Of a stretch of 32,558 nt of DNA, positions 17,733-25,419 are shown one piece after another. The notes under the pieces are model-generated. The model was not told the DNA's origin. It worked only from the letters and a program-made list of their open reading frames with translations, and ran no database searches. Numbering within the stretch: the stretch's first letter is position 1; each line of letters begins with the position of its first letter. Position numbers and translations under genes: made by a program. Where the stretch lies: positions 1 through 32,558 of the forward strand of contig JACPQY010000066.1 in the NCBI GenBank assembly GCA_016190245.1. Reading direction: 5' to 3'. This DNA is from Nitrospirota bacterium (GTDB lineage: Bacteria; JACPQY01).

Positions 17733-19139
17733 ATGGGACACTTCGAGCGGATGACGGTGCTGGACGCCTCGTTCCTCCATCTCGAAAACGCGTCCAACCA
17801 CATGCACGTCGGGATTTGTGCCGTGTTCAAGGCGGGGAGGGGCGGTCGGAAGCGGGGCCTCGCGGAGGAGGAAGCGGTTCGTTTCATTGAGTCGCGGCTG
17901 CCGATGGTTCCGCGGTTCCGGCAGAAGATTCACTGGCTGCCTATCGAGCGCCGCCCCGTGTGGATTGATGATCCCAACTTCAACATCCGATATCACGTCC
18001 GGTTCACAGCGTTGCCGCGCCCCGGGGGCGATGCCGAACTCAAGACCAAGCTGGGCCGGGTGATGTCCCAGGCGCTGGACCGCAACAAGCCGCTCTGGGA
18101 GATGTGGTTCGTGGAGGGGCTTTCGGGAGGGCGGGTGGCCATCCTCAGCAAGGCGCACCATTGCATGGTGGACGGAGTGGCCGGGATGGACCTCGCATCG
18201 CTGCTGCTCAGCACAGTGCCCGATCCGGTGGAGGTGCCCAGCCCGGAGGCGTGGGCGCCCCGTCCGGGTCCGACGCCCGGGGAGCTCCTCATCGACGTGC
18301 TCCGCCGACAGGCCCGAATGCCGTTAGACGTCGTGCGTCTGGCGCGCCGCGCGGCACGGGACCCCGCGGACGCGTACAGAAAAGGGCGACTGGCCCTGCG
18401 GGCCGTGAGCGAGTTCCTCGCGCCCGGACTGCACCTTCCCCCTCGAACGCCGTTCAACACCCTGATCGGCCCCCATCGGCGTTTCGAATGGGTGGAGACC
18501 TCGCTTTCCGACGTGAAGGCGGTCAAGAATGCGCTCGGCGGCACCGTGAACGATGTCGTGCTGACGATTGTGGCGGGTGCGTTGCGCCGCTTTCTGACTC
18601 ACCGCGGGGAAAAAACCGCCGGGATCGAGCTCAAGGCGATGGTGCCGGTGAGCGTGCGGGGAGAGACCGAGAGGACGATGGGCAATCGGGTGGCCGGGAT
18701 GGTGGCCGTGCTGCCCGTGGGCGAGAGCGATCCGCGGAAGAGATTGGAGAGGGTTAAGGAATCGACGTCGAGTGCGAAAGAGGCGAAGCAAGCGCTGGGT
18801 GCGGATGTGATCATGAAGATCGCGGACTGGGGCGCGCCCAACCTCATCGCGCAGGCCGCGCGATTGCAGGTGGAGCGGCTCCCTTTTAATCTGGTGGTGA
18901 CGAACGTGCCGGGCCCTCAGTTCCCGCTTTATCTTCAGGGCGCGGAGATGGTGGCGGCGTATCCCGTGGTGCCGCTGTCTTCGGGGCTGGCGCTCGGCAT
19001 CGCGCTCGTGAGCTACCAGGGGAAGCTGTGCTGGGGCTTGAACGCGGACTGGGACGTGGTGCCGGATCTGGATATCTTCGCGCGCCACATCCGTGAGGCC
19101 TCCGCCGAGATCCAGCGGCTCACCGGGGTCAAGTCTTGA
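17733..19139 (+). CDS. Wax ester synthase/diacylglycerol acyltransferase (WS/DGAT) family
   Basis: A 468-residue bacterial WS/DGAT-type enzyme, which moves acyl groups from acyl-CoA to fatty alcohols or diacylglycerol to make storage lipids. The catalytic motif is H142-H143-C-M-V-D147-G148 (KAHHCMVDGVAG). MTVLDASFLHLE at the start, PLWEMWFVEGL, and the late NLVVTNVPGPQFPLY are family landmarks. The ATG at 17733 has GGAGG 6 nt upstream. The last codons and the stop fall in the left arm of an 86-nt inverted-repeat element (19125-19210). Neighbouring prenyl genes leave open an isoprenoid alcohol as acceptor, which is speculative. Confidence 0.93.
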   Translation: MGHFERMTVLDASFLHLENASNHMHVGICAVFKAGRGGRKRGLAEEEAVRFIESRLPMVPRFRQKIHWLPIERRPVWIDDPNFNIRYHVRFTALPRPGGDAELKTKLGRVMSQALDRNKPLWEMWFVEGLSGGRVAILSKAHHCMVDGVAGMDLASLLLSTVPDPVEVPSPEAWAPRPGPTPGELLIDVLRRQARMPLDVVRLARRAARDPADAYRKGRLALRAVSEFLAPGLHLPPRTPFNTLIGPHRRFEWVETSLSDVKAVKNALGGTVNDVVLTIVAGALRRFLTHRGEKTAGIELKAMVPVSVRGETERTMGNRVAGMVAVLPVGESDPRKRLERVKESTSSAKEAKQALGADVIMKIADWGAPNLIAQAARLQVERLPFNLVVTNVPGPQFPLYLQGAEMVAAYPVVPLSSGLALGIALVSYQGKLCWGLNADWDVVPDLDIFARHIREASAEIQRLTGVKS

Positions 19140-19210
19140 ATTGACAAAGGTAGCCCGGTCGCTGTCGCCGCAAGTCCGATGAAACCTGTGTCAGGTCAGG
19201 ACTTGACCCC
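19125..19210. repeat. 86-nt inverted-repeat element spanning two gene ends
   Basis: Two 22-nt arms (19125-19146 and 19189-19210) are reverse complements with 19 of 22 positions matching. They share the core GGGGTCAAGTC, followed by YTGA and TGACA. The left arm covers the last codons and stop of the WS/DGAT gene, and the right arm covers codons ~4-11 of the hydrolase gene. A partial match (GGACTTGACCCT) occurs near 32213. The core reminds me of the REP sequences that accompany RAYT transposases. Confidence 0.75.
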
Positions 19211-20141
19211 ACCCGTGCAGCGGTTTCCGTGGCTGGCGCGGGTGCGGAAGAGGCGCGCGAAGGCACGCGATGGCGTGCCCGTCTCGTACGATGTGCTGGG
19301 CCGCGGCGATCGGGCGGTCGTTCTCGCCAACGGCCTTGGGGGGCGGCTCTACGCGTGGGCGCCGCTCGTGCAGTCGCTCGAACGAAACTTCACCGTCATC
19401 ACCTGGGACTACCGCGGGCTGTTCGAGTCCGGGAGGCCTGCCCGGACGCCGAACATGGAAGTTCACGACCACGCCGAAGACGTCATCGCGATCCTGGATG
19501 CCGAGAAGATCCGCACTGCGGCCCTCGTGGGGTGGAGCATGGGCGTGCAGGTGGGCCTGGAGCTGGCCAGCCGGCGTCCCGAACGGGTGGACCGGCTCGT
19601 CCTCATCAACGGCACCTATGGCCACGCGCTTTCCACCGGGTTCCAGATGCTGTTCAGGATCCCCGGACTCGATCGGCTCAACCACCGGATCATCCGGTAC
19701 CTCCTGCGAAGCCCGCGGGAGGTGGAGCGGCTCGCGCGGCTCGTGCGCGGCAACCTTCGGACCTTCGCCTGGGTGGGGCGGCGTGTGGGGCGCATCTCGC
19801 CCCTGATGGAGCGGGCGCTCGAACAATACTCCGAGGACGTGCTCGGGACCGACTTCAACAACTACCTTCGCCTGTTCCAGGAGCTCGATGCGCACTCCGT
19901 CTATCATCACCTGCCCGAGATCCCGCATCCGACCCTCATCCTGAGCGGCGGGCTCGATTTCCTCACCCCCGCGTACCAGTCGCAGGAGATGGCGCGGTTG
20001 CTGCCGAACGCCCGGCACATTTTCCTTCCGTGGGCCTCGCACTTCTTGTTGCTCGAGTATCCCGAGAAGGCCGTGCCGCCGATCCTTTCTTTCCTGGAGG
20101 AAGGGGCGCCGCCCCGCCGGGCGAGCCTCCGTCCGGTCTGA
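19179..20141 (+). CDS. Alpha/beta hydrolase
   Basis: A 320-residue alpha/beta-hydrolase-fold protein. The oxyanion region is LANGLGG near residue 50, the nucleophile elbow is GWSMG with Ser120, the acid lies in SGGLDFLTP and the base in WASHFLLLEYPE, so the triad is complete. It resembles esterase or haloalkane dehalogenase-like members, but the substrate is unknown. The first ~10 residues come from the right arm of a repeat element, so the native start may be the GTG at 19215 instead of the ATG used here. It lies just downstream of the WS/DGAT gene, which suggests a lipid-ester hydrolase, but this is only context. Confidence 0.88.
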   Translation: MKPVSGQDLTPPVQRFPWLARVRKRRAKARDGVPVSYDVLGRGDRAVVLANGLGGRLYAWAPLVQSLERNFTVITWDYRGLFESGRPARTPNMEVHDHAEDVIAILDAEKIRTAALVGWSMGVQVGLELASRRPERVDRLVLINGTYGHALSTGFQMLFRIPGLDRLNHRIIRYLLRSPREVERLARLVRGNLRTFAWVGRRVGRISPLMERALEQYSEDVLGTDFNNYLRLFQELDAHSVYHHLPEIPHPTLILSGGLDFLTPAYQSQEMARLLPNARHIFLPWASHFLLLEYPEKAVPPILSFLEEGAPPRRASLRPV

Positions 20142-20180
20142 CCGCATGAGCCGCGCGCGATCCCGCGCCGCGAAGGGGCC

Positions 20181-21272
20181 ATGAAGGTTTGCGCGCACGC
20201 GCTGCCGGAACCGCGCACGATGGTGGGCGGTCTGGCAGCAGGGCACTCGAGGGGCGAGCTTTGGGTCTCCGTCGGGGGGTCGTCAACGCTGCTCTGGCGG
20301 TTCGATCCGGACCGCGGGGGGTTCGAGCCGGAACCGGCCGGCGGGCATCTGCGGGGCTGCAGCTACATCCACAGATCCCTCGTGGTGGCCGCGGACGGGT
20401 CGCTGTACGTGGCGGCGAATCGGCTCCCCTCCTTGTGGCCGCAACCGGGACGGAGGATGTCGGCTCGCGCTCTGCCCCCCCGTCTTTTTCAGGCCGGACT
20501 CCGGCTGCTGATGACGGCTCAGAAGATCGGCGAGAGGATCAGTTCGAGCCGGATTGTCCGGAGGCACGCGGACGGGCACTGGGAGCGATACGCAGACGTG
20601 CGGATGTTTTCGATTGACCTGGCGTGGGACGCCTCCCGCGGACAGATCCTCCGGCTCTCACCCAAGGGGGTGACGGTCCCCGAGCCGAGCGGGACCGAAA
20701 GCACGCTTCTCCCTTCCGCGAAGGGTTTCGTTCACGAGCTAGCGGTCGGCCCCGGCGGTGAGCTCGTCACGTCGGATGCGAACGGGATCGTTTTCGTTGC
20801 GGATGCAAAGGGTACGCGCGTTCAGGTCGGAAACATCGAGGATCTGGGCTCGGACCGCCGGGCGGCCCCGGGGATCGACGGCTTGCTCTTCGTCCCGCCG
20901 GGGCTGCTGGTGGGCGGCACACGCAATCGGGCGCGTCCGTTCGTTCTCGATCTGAATGATCGAAGGCTTCACCTCCTGGAGCCCCTCTCCGTTGCGCCCC
21001 GAGCCAGCGCTTTCTGTTCCACGCCCGCCGGTCGGGTCTTCTTCGTGGCCGGCGTGGGGCGCGCCGTCCTCTACGAGCTGGACGTCATGCAGCGTCGCGT
21101 GCGAGAGTGCGCTGCGCTAGAGGCGAACGGGATCGTCTGCCATCACATCCACGATCTCGTCTCGCTCCCGGACGGTCGGCTCTTCGCGGGCGAGTTCTTT
21201 CCTCTCGACGTGACCGAGCCTCCTTGGCCCTCGCGGGATTGCATGTTGTGGGAGATCAGGTTGGGGGAGTAA
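20181..21272 (+). CDS. Hypothetical protein, propeller-like repeats
   Basis: A 363-residue protein that I do not recognise as a named family. It shows recurring short units of the form hydrophobic-x-x-x-DG-x-L-Y/F-V/A (VVAADGSLYVAANRL, LVTSDANGIVFVADAKG, FCSTPAGRVFFVAG, LVSLPDGRLFAGEFF), which are typical of beta-propeller blades of the SMP-30/NHL type. No signal peptide or membrane segment is visible, so it is probably cytosolic. Start ATG with GAAGGGG upstream, 39 nt after the hydrolase gene, suggesting co-transcription. Structural guess moderate; function unknown. Confidence 0.75.
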   Translation: MKVCAHALPEPRTMVGGLAAGHSRGELWVSVGGSSTLLWRFDPDRGGFEPEPAGGHLRGCSYIHRSLVVAADGSLYVAANRLPSLWPQPGRRMSARALPPRLFQAGLRLLMTAQKIGERISSSRIVRRHADGHWERYADVRMFSIDLAWDASRGQILRLSPKGVTVPEPSGTESTLLPSAKGFVHELAVGPGGELVTSDANGIVFVADAKGTRVQVGNIEDLGSDRRAAPGIDGLLFVPPGLLVGGTRNRARPFVLDLNDRRLHLLEPLSVAPRASAFCSTPAGRVFFVAGVGRAVLYELDVMQRRVRECAALEANGIVCHHIHDLVSLPDGRLFAGEFFPLDVTEPPWPSRDCMLWEIRLGE

Positions 21273-21320
21273 GGACGGGTCAATAGACCGAGTGGTTGGT
21301 GGGGCTCCTCGGAAGCGCTG

Positions 21321-22388
21321 TCACCCGATCACGCGGGCCAGTTCCGTCTCGCAGTCGGCAGGCGGCCGGAAACAATGCAGGTACTTGTTGGCGATCAAGC
21401 GGAAGTGGGGTCCGCGGGTCCCCCAGCGGAGGAGGGGTCCCATGAGAAAGGGGTACCGGTTGAGGGCTTTCTGGAGTTTCCACACGGCGCGCAGCTTGCC
21501 CTCGTAGTGTTGAACCAGCGCGCGGTAGTCCGTCCGCACTTCTTCGAGGGACCGTTTCCCTTCGCGCCAGGAGCGCAGCAGCCATCCAAGCATCGTTCCG
21601 AAGTAGAGGGCCAGGCGGATCCCCTCGCCGGTGACGGGAAAACACAACCCTGCCGCATCGCCCGTCTGGAACATCGCTCCCTGCACGAGCGGTTCCTGCG
21701 GAAGGTACGGCACCGCTCCCCCGTGCGTCGCCCCGACCTTCAGGCCCTTGCTCTCCAACCAGGCGGTGAGCAAGGTCTTCAAGTTGTGCCGGCCGTAGTA
21801 CTTGATCACTCCGAAGCGGACCGTGTCCCCGCAGGGAAATGCCCAGGCGTACCCGTAGCCGTTCTGGATGAACGGCCGGTCGAAATGGAACTCGAAGGCG
21901 TCCACACGGGCCGGGATTTCCGTCTCGATCCCCACGCCCTTGGGGGGGGGTGGGCCCGGCCGATCCACGGCATTCCATCCGGAGGCGTTCACGATCACCT
22001 CCGCCTCGTAGGGGCCCTGCTCGGTCTGGAGTGTGTGGCCCTCCACGCGATGGACCTTGGACTGGACGAACGATACATGGGAGAGATCCGCACCGGCTGT
22101 GCAGAACGTTGGGTAGTCTATCGTGCAGAACGGTTCGTTGAGTTCGATGGGCGCCTCGTAGCCGTTCATCACGCATCGGAAGCGTGATGTTGAGAAGCGA
22201 ACGGAGGCGTCGAGACCGAGGTGGCGGACCCACGCCAGCGGGAGGGCGCAGGCGGACGACTGGAAGGCCCCGGGCGCCGCGCGGTCGAAGAGCAGAAGCG
22301 GGCCGGGGAGTTGCCGGGCGACGGCCAGACCGGCAAAGCTGGCGCCGATGACGGCGACGGGGTAGGGCGTGCCTGAGCTTTCAGCCAT
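21321..22388 (-). CDS. FAD-dependent oxidoreductase, geranylgeranyl-reductase-like
   Basis: A 355-residue flavoprotein. The N-terminal PVAVIGASFAGLAVARQL binds the ADP part of FAD (the second Gly of GxGxxG is Ser-Phe here). GDAAGLCFPVTGEGIRLAL is the typical C-terminal FAD motif of the geranylgeranyl reductase/halogenase superfamily, and ending in a helical region fits GGR proteins, which saturate prenyl chains. With polyprenyl synthase and UbiA genes near, it may reduce a quinone side chain, as MenJ does, or a prenyl lipid. I start at the ATG at 22386-22388; the frame runs on to 22481, but through a heptad repeat array that also covers this start codon. A 9-C tract (coding sense) lies at 21942-21950. 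Confidence 0.82.
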   Translation of the reverse strand: MAESSGTPYPVAVIGASFAGLAVARQLPGPLLLFDRAAPGAFQSSACALPLAWVRHLGLDASVRFSTSRFRCVMNGYEAPIELNEPFCTIDYPTFCTAGADLSHVSFVQSKVHRVEGHTLQTEQGPYEAEVIVNASGWNAVDRPGPPPPKGVGIETEIPARVDAFEFHFDRPFIQNGYGYAWAFPCGDTVRFGVIKYYGRHNLKTLLTAWLESKGLKVGATHGGAVPYLPQEPLVQGAMFQTGDAAGLCFPVTGEGIRLALYFGTMLGWLLRSWREGKRSLEEVRTDYRALVQHYEGKLRAVWKLQKALNRYPFLMGPLLRWGTRGPHFRLIANKYLHCFRPPADCETELARVIG

Positions 22389-22440
22389 CAGCTCGCAGCC
22401 TTCAGCTCGCAGTGGCCGGCCGATTGCTGAATGCTGATAA
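22376..22440. repeat. Heptad array, AGCTTTC word, with inverted partner, over a start codon
   Basis: Six contiguous 7-mers run from 22376 to 22417: AGCTTTC, AGCCATC, AGCTCGC, AGCCTTC, AGCTCGC, AGTGGCC. At 22422-22435 two 7-mers of the same family appear in reverse complement (AGCATTC and AGCAATC on the minus strand). The array includes the ATG of the geranylgeranyl-reductase-like gene. Confidence 0.88.
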
Positions 22441-22523
22441 CGGAACACTTCTACAGTACGAAGCCGGCAGGGCGAGCGCAAGGGGGGCGGGAATTCCTCA
22501 ACTCGCGCAGAGGGGTGCCCATC

Positions 22524-22654
22524 GAGATTGCTTCTCCGCCGGCTGGTCCGCCACGGCGGACTGGCGGATCGCCTTGACGCCCTTCCCTTGTCATCGCGAG
22601 TCCGTCACAGGCGGAAAGGGGCAGCCTGTCCGCCCACTGGCGGATGGCGATCTC
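22524..22654. repeat. Composite palindromic repeat with three TCCGCC/GGCGGA cores
   Basis: The outer ends GAGATTGCT (22524-22532) and GGCGATCTC (22646-22654) are imperfect inverted copies. Inside are three palindromic cores: TCCGCCACGGCGGA (22547-22560), TCCGTCACAGGCGGA (22601-22615) and TCCGCCCACTGGCGGA (22629-22644). TGTCATCGCGAG at 22589-22600 resembles the TGTCATTGCGAG segment of dispersed repeats I know from other environmental genomes. Confidence 0.75.
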
Positions 22655-22711
22655 ACGTTGGGGAGTTGCTCCGCAAGGGGGCCCGGTTTGGCCCAGGACC
22701 GGCTCTTCGGC

Positions 22712-22717
22712 TACAAT
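22712..22717 (+). promoter_or_regulatory. -10 box giving a leaderless NUDIX mRNA
   Basis: TACAAT, preceded by CTTCGGC, is followed by six nucleotides and then the GTG start at 22724. The same CTTCGGCTACAAT string occurs in the repeat before tRNA-Leu at 29689-29701. No convincing -35 is seen. Confidence 0.55.
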
Positions 22718-22723
22718 GGCGCG

Positions 22724-23356
22724 GTGAGCCCACGATTCGACGACTCCAGCGGCTACCGCTTCTGTCTCATCTGCGGAGGGCCGTACGACCTCAAGGTTCT
22801 GAAAGAGGGTGAACGACCCCGTCACGTTTGCCGGTCCTGCGGCCACACCCACTATGTGGATCCCAAGGTCGCCACGGTCGGTATCTTCCAGTCCAACGGT
22901 GGGATCGTGATGCTCCGGCGCGGCATCGAGCCTGCGTACGGCAAGTGGGTCTGCCCAGGCGGGTTTGTAGAGCGCGGAGAGACCCCGGTGGATGCGTGTG
23001 TGCGCGAATCGGAAGAGGAAGCGGGTGTGAAAATCGGCGACCTGCGTTTGCTCAATGTGTATGCGTACCCGGACCACGTCGTGATCGTCATCGTCTACAT
23101 GGCTCGTCTGATGAGCGGCGTTCCTCGGGCGTTGGACGAATCCATGGAGGTGGGCGTGTTTCCGCCGGAGCGCATCCCGTGGGACGACCTTGCGTTCCCC
23201 AGCACGCGCGACTCGTTGCGCGACTATGTCGAGACCGTCCGCGCGGATTCCCATGTGAGCAAGCGTTCACCCCCCTGCCCGTCCGCCGCGGCGGACCCCC
23301 CCCCTAACCCCCTGGTGGGGGAATCCGCCCGTGGCGGAGAGGATGGGGGGCGCTGA
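22724..23356 (+). CDS. NUDIX hydrolase with N-terminal zinc ribbon
   Basis: A 210-residue protein. Cys14, Cys17, Cys36 and Cys39 form a zinc ribbon, followed by a NUDIX domain. The NUDIX box is at about 79-102 (GGFVERGETPVDACVRESEEEAGV), with the metal-binding glutamates intact and Ser at a position that is usually hydrophobic. Such proteins hydrolyse nucleoside diphosphates linked to another group, for example NADH or ADP-ribose. The last ~27 residues (from about 23276) are encoded by a pair of palindromic repeats with a C9 tract, so they are probably a repeat-made extension. The GTG start fits the -10 box 6 nt upstream; the longer frame from 22412 runs through repeats. The stop is 10 nt before ffh. 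Confidence 0.88.
   Translation: MSPRFDDSSGYRFCLICGGPYDLKVLKEGERPRHVCRSCGHTHYVDPKVATVGIFQSNGGIVMLRRGIEPAYGKWVCPGGFVERGETPVDACVRESEEEAGVKIGDLRLLNVYAYPDHVVIVIVYMARLMSGVPRALDESMEVGVFPPERIPWDDLAFPSTRDSLRDYVETVRADSHVSKRSPPCPSAAADPPPNPLVGESARGGEDGGR
23282..23338. repeat. Paired TCCGCC/GGCGGA palindromes inside the NUDIX 3' end
   Basis: TCCGCCGCGGCGGA (23282-23295) and TCCGCCCGTGGCGGA (23324-23338) flank a segment containing nine C (23296-23304), CTAACCCC and GGTGGGGG. The whole unit is read in frame as the proline- and glycine-rich tail of the NUDIX protein. Confidence 0.8.
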
Positions 23357-23366
23357 ACGGGCCTCC

Positions 23367-24731
23367 ATGTTTGACGTGCTTTCCCGGAGTCTCGACCGTC
23401 TCTTCCGGCGGTTTGGCGATCGTCGCACCCTCGGCCAGAAAGACGTGGACCAGTTCCTGGCCGAACTGCGCCGCGTTCTGCTGGAGGGCGATGTCCACCT
23501 CGACGTCGTCAAGTCCTTCATAGAAGACATTCGCGGAAAAGCGGGGGAACAGTCACGCTTGGCAGGGGTGACGCCTACGGACCAGCTCATGACGCTGGTA
23601 GGGCGGAGGCTGATCGAATGTCTGGGCGGGGAGGGTCGGCGGATCACGTTCGATGCCGCGGTCACCTCCGTCATCATGCTCGTCGGCCTCCAGGGGAGCG
23701 GAAAGACGACCACCGCCGCCAAGCTGGCGCGCGCGGCCCAGAAGCACGCGTGTCGGCCCCTGCTCGTTCCCCTCGATTGGAAACGTCCCGCGGCCGTGGA
23801 GCAGCTCCGGGTGCTGGGAGAGAAGATCGGGGTGGAGTGCGCGATCCCACCGGCCGGCGCGCGCGACGTGGCGGCCCACGCCGGAGAAGCCGCCGCCGAT
23901 GCCCGGCGGCGCGGCGTCGGTCCGGTCATACTCGATACGGCCGGGCGGCTCCACGTGGACGACGCCCTCATGGAAGAGCTGCGGCGCGTCCGTGACGCGG
24001 CGCAGCCCCAGGACATCCTTTTCGTGGCGGACGGCTCGGTCGGTCAGGACGCGGCCGTGCAGGCCCGCGCGTTCGAGGACAAGATCGGCCTCTCCGGCGT
24101 GATCCTGACGAAGATGGACGGAGACGCGCGCGGCGGCGCGGCGCTCTCGATCCGCACCGTCATCGGCCGCCCGATCGTGGCCATCGGCGTGGGTGAGGAG
24201 CCGGACGCTATCGAAGATTTCCACCCCGACCGGCACGCCTCCAGGATCCTCGGCGCGGGCGACCTGGAGACGCTCTTCGAGCGCGTGCAGGAGCGCGTCA
24301 CGCACGAGAAGGAGGAGCGGGTCCGCGCGATGCTTGAGTCGGGCCGCTTCACGATGTACGACTTCCGGGACCAGCTCAGGGAGGTCTCATCTATTGGCCC
24401 GCTGGAAAGTGTGCTAAAACTCATTCCCGGGGTGGGACGCCTCGTCGGCAGAGGGGCGGACATGGCGAGGGCGGAGAAAGAAATGAAACGAACCATGGCG
24501 GTGATCGATTCCATGACGCACGGAGAGCGGGAGACCCCCTCCCTGCTGGACGGGTCGCGCCGGAGGCGCATCGCCCGGGGCAGCGGAACGCGCGTGGAGG
24601 ACATCAACCGCGTGATCAACCAATACGAACAATTCCGAAAGGTGGTCCGGATGGCGGCCAAGCGCGGGCCGGGCACGGTCGATGCCCAGTCCATGCTCCA
24701 GGCGCTGGGCCGGCCCGGCATGCGAATGTGA
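23367..24731 (+). CDS. ffh: Signal recognition particle protein Ffh
   Basis: A 454-residue SRP54-type GTPase that binds SRP RNA and signal sequences of nascent membrane proteins and hands them to FtsY. The N domain (about 1-85) is followed by the G domain with GLQGSGKTTTAAKLA near residue 107, DTAGRLHVD, and TKMDGDARGGAALS. The M domain (about 300-454) has FTMYDFRDQLREV, GPLESVLKLIPGVG and the RNA-binding RRRRIARGSGTRVEDINRVI segment. The frame is open from 23331; the ATG at 23367 gives the family start MFDVLSRSLDRLF. It leads the conserved ffh-rpsP-khpA-trmD-rplS block. Its RNA partner is encoded at 11674-11774. Confidence 0.97.
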   Translation: MFDVLSRSLDRLFRRFGDRRTLGQKDVDQFLAELRRVLLEGDVHLDVVKSFIEDIRGKAGEQSRLAGVTPTDQLMTLVGRRLIECLGGEGRRITFDAAVTSVIMLVGLQGSGKTTTAAKLARAAQKHACRPLLVPLDWKRPAAVEQLRVLGEKIGVECAIPPAGARDVAAHAGEAAADARRRGVGPVILDTAGRLHVDDALMEELRRVRDAAQPQDILFVADGSVGQDAAVQARAFEDKIGLSGVILTKMDGDARGGAALSIRTVIGRPIVAIGVGEEPDAIEDFHPDRHASRILGAGDLETLFERVQERVTHEKEERVRAMLESGRFTMYDFRDQLREVSSIGPLESVLKLIPGVGRLVGRGADMARAEKEMKRTMAVIDSMTHGERETPSLLDGSRRRRIARGSGTRVEDINRVINQYEQFRKVVRMAAKRGPGTVDAQSMLQALGRPGMRM

Positions 24732-24738
24732 GGTCCAG

Positions 24739-24999
24739 ATGGCAGTGACGATTCGATTGAAACGCGTCGGTCGCAGAGGCATCCCGAGGTACCGGATCGT
24801 GGCGACTCCCACCCGGTCCAAGCGGGACGGCCGATGTCTCGAGAACCTCGGGACGTTTGATGCCCGCAACGAGAAGGGAGGGCTCACGCTCAACGTGCCC
24901 GCCTACGAGAAATGGGTCTCGAAGGGTGCCCAACCTTCCGGTCGCGTGGCCAAGCTCTACGAGAAAGCGAAGCGCGAGAGCGCTCCGGCCCCGGCCTGA
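24739..24999 (+). CDS. rpsP: 30S ribosomal protein S16
   Basis: An 86-residue protein with the S16 signature from the N-terminus (MAVTIRLKRVGRRGIPRYRI, then VATPTRSKRDGR and LENLGTFDARN). The start is the ATG at 24739 with GAGGT 5 nt upstream, 7 nt after ffh. It is part of the 30S subunit assembly core. The standard length and gene order leave no doubt. Confidence 0.97.
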   Translation: MAVTIRLKRVGRRGIPRYRIVATPTRSKRDGRCLENLGTFDARNEKGGLTLNVPAYEKWVSKGAQPSGRVAKLYEKAKRESAPAPA

Positions 25000-25140
25000 C
25001 GCCGGGCCCGGCGATCGAGTCTTCCTCCGTAGCTTCTGCTCTTCTTGCGAAGGAATCGACAATGGACAATTGACAATCCGGGATGGTCGATGGTTGATCG
25101 TTGATCTTGGATGCGGCCACGCCGCGGTAGGGAGGTGGAT
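25000..25140. repeat. Heptad array, TGACAAT/GGTTGAT words, between rpsP and khpA
   Basis: Eight contiguous 7-mers fill 25057-25112, every one ending in AT: CGACAAT, GGACAAT, TGACAAT, CCGGGAT, GGTCGAT, GGTTGAT, CGTTGAT, CTTGGAT. The first half resembles the reverse complement of the second half only loosely. It interrupts an operon that is normally tight. GGGAGGT, 5 nt before the khpA ATG, is the ribosome site. Confidence 0.9.
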
Positions 25141-25386
25141 ATGGAGGCGACAACGCTCAAACAGTTGATCGAGACGATGGCCAGGGTAGTGGTGGACCGC
25201 CCTGAAGAAGTGAACGTGCGTGAGATCGAGGGAGAGCAGACTTCAGTGATCGAATTGAAGGTAGCCCGGGAGGATCTGGGGAAGGTGATCGGCCGGCAGG
25301 GGCGGACCGTCCAGGCGATGCGCACAATCCTGGGGGCCGCGTCCAACCGCCTCAACAAGCGTTCGGTCCTCCAGATCCTCGAGTAA
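25141..25386 (+). CDS. khpA: KH-domain RNA-binding protein KhpA
   Basis: An 81-residue protein made of a single KH domain, with the GxxG loop in VIGRQGRTVQAMRTIL. KhpA proteins bind RNA, often with KhpB, and affect cell division and RNA metabolism; the gene usually lies between rpsP and rimM. The ATG at 25141 has a strong GGGAGGT site; the frame extends to 25111 without a better start. rimM, expected next, is missing: trmD follows after 33 nt. Confidence 0.93.
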   Translation: MEATTLKQLIETMARVVVDRPEEVNVREIEGEQTSVIELKVAREDLGKVIGRQGRTVQAMRTILGAASNRLNKRSVLQILE

Positions 25387-25419
25387 GCGGCCGCCGGCCC
25401 GGGGGCAAGGGGGAGGCGC

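Larger units (their letters stand above)
22389..22723. other. 335-nt intergenic region packed with repeats
   Basis: No gene is credible here. From left to right it holds the rest of the heptad array, a spacer, a composite palindromic repeat at 22524-22654 and the NUDIX promoter. Both flanking genes point away from it, so it is a divergent promoter region that repeats have colonised. Confidence 0.7.

Noticed and set aside
22412-22723. N-terminal extension of the NUDIX protein back to 22412
   Set aside because: It translates heptad and palindrome repeats; the GTG at 22724 follows a -10 box at the leaderless spacing.
25057-25112. CRISPR or ordinary microsatellite
   Set aside because: There are no spacers, and the 7-mers vary in sequence while the period is kept, unlike a simple microsatellite.
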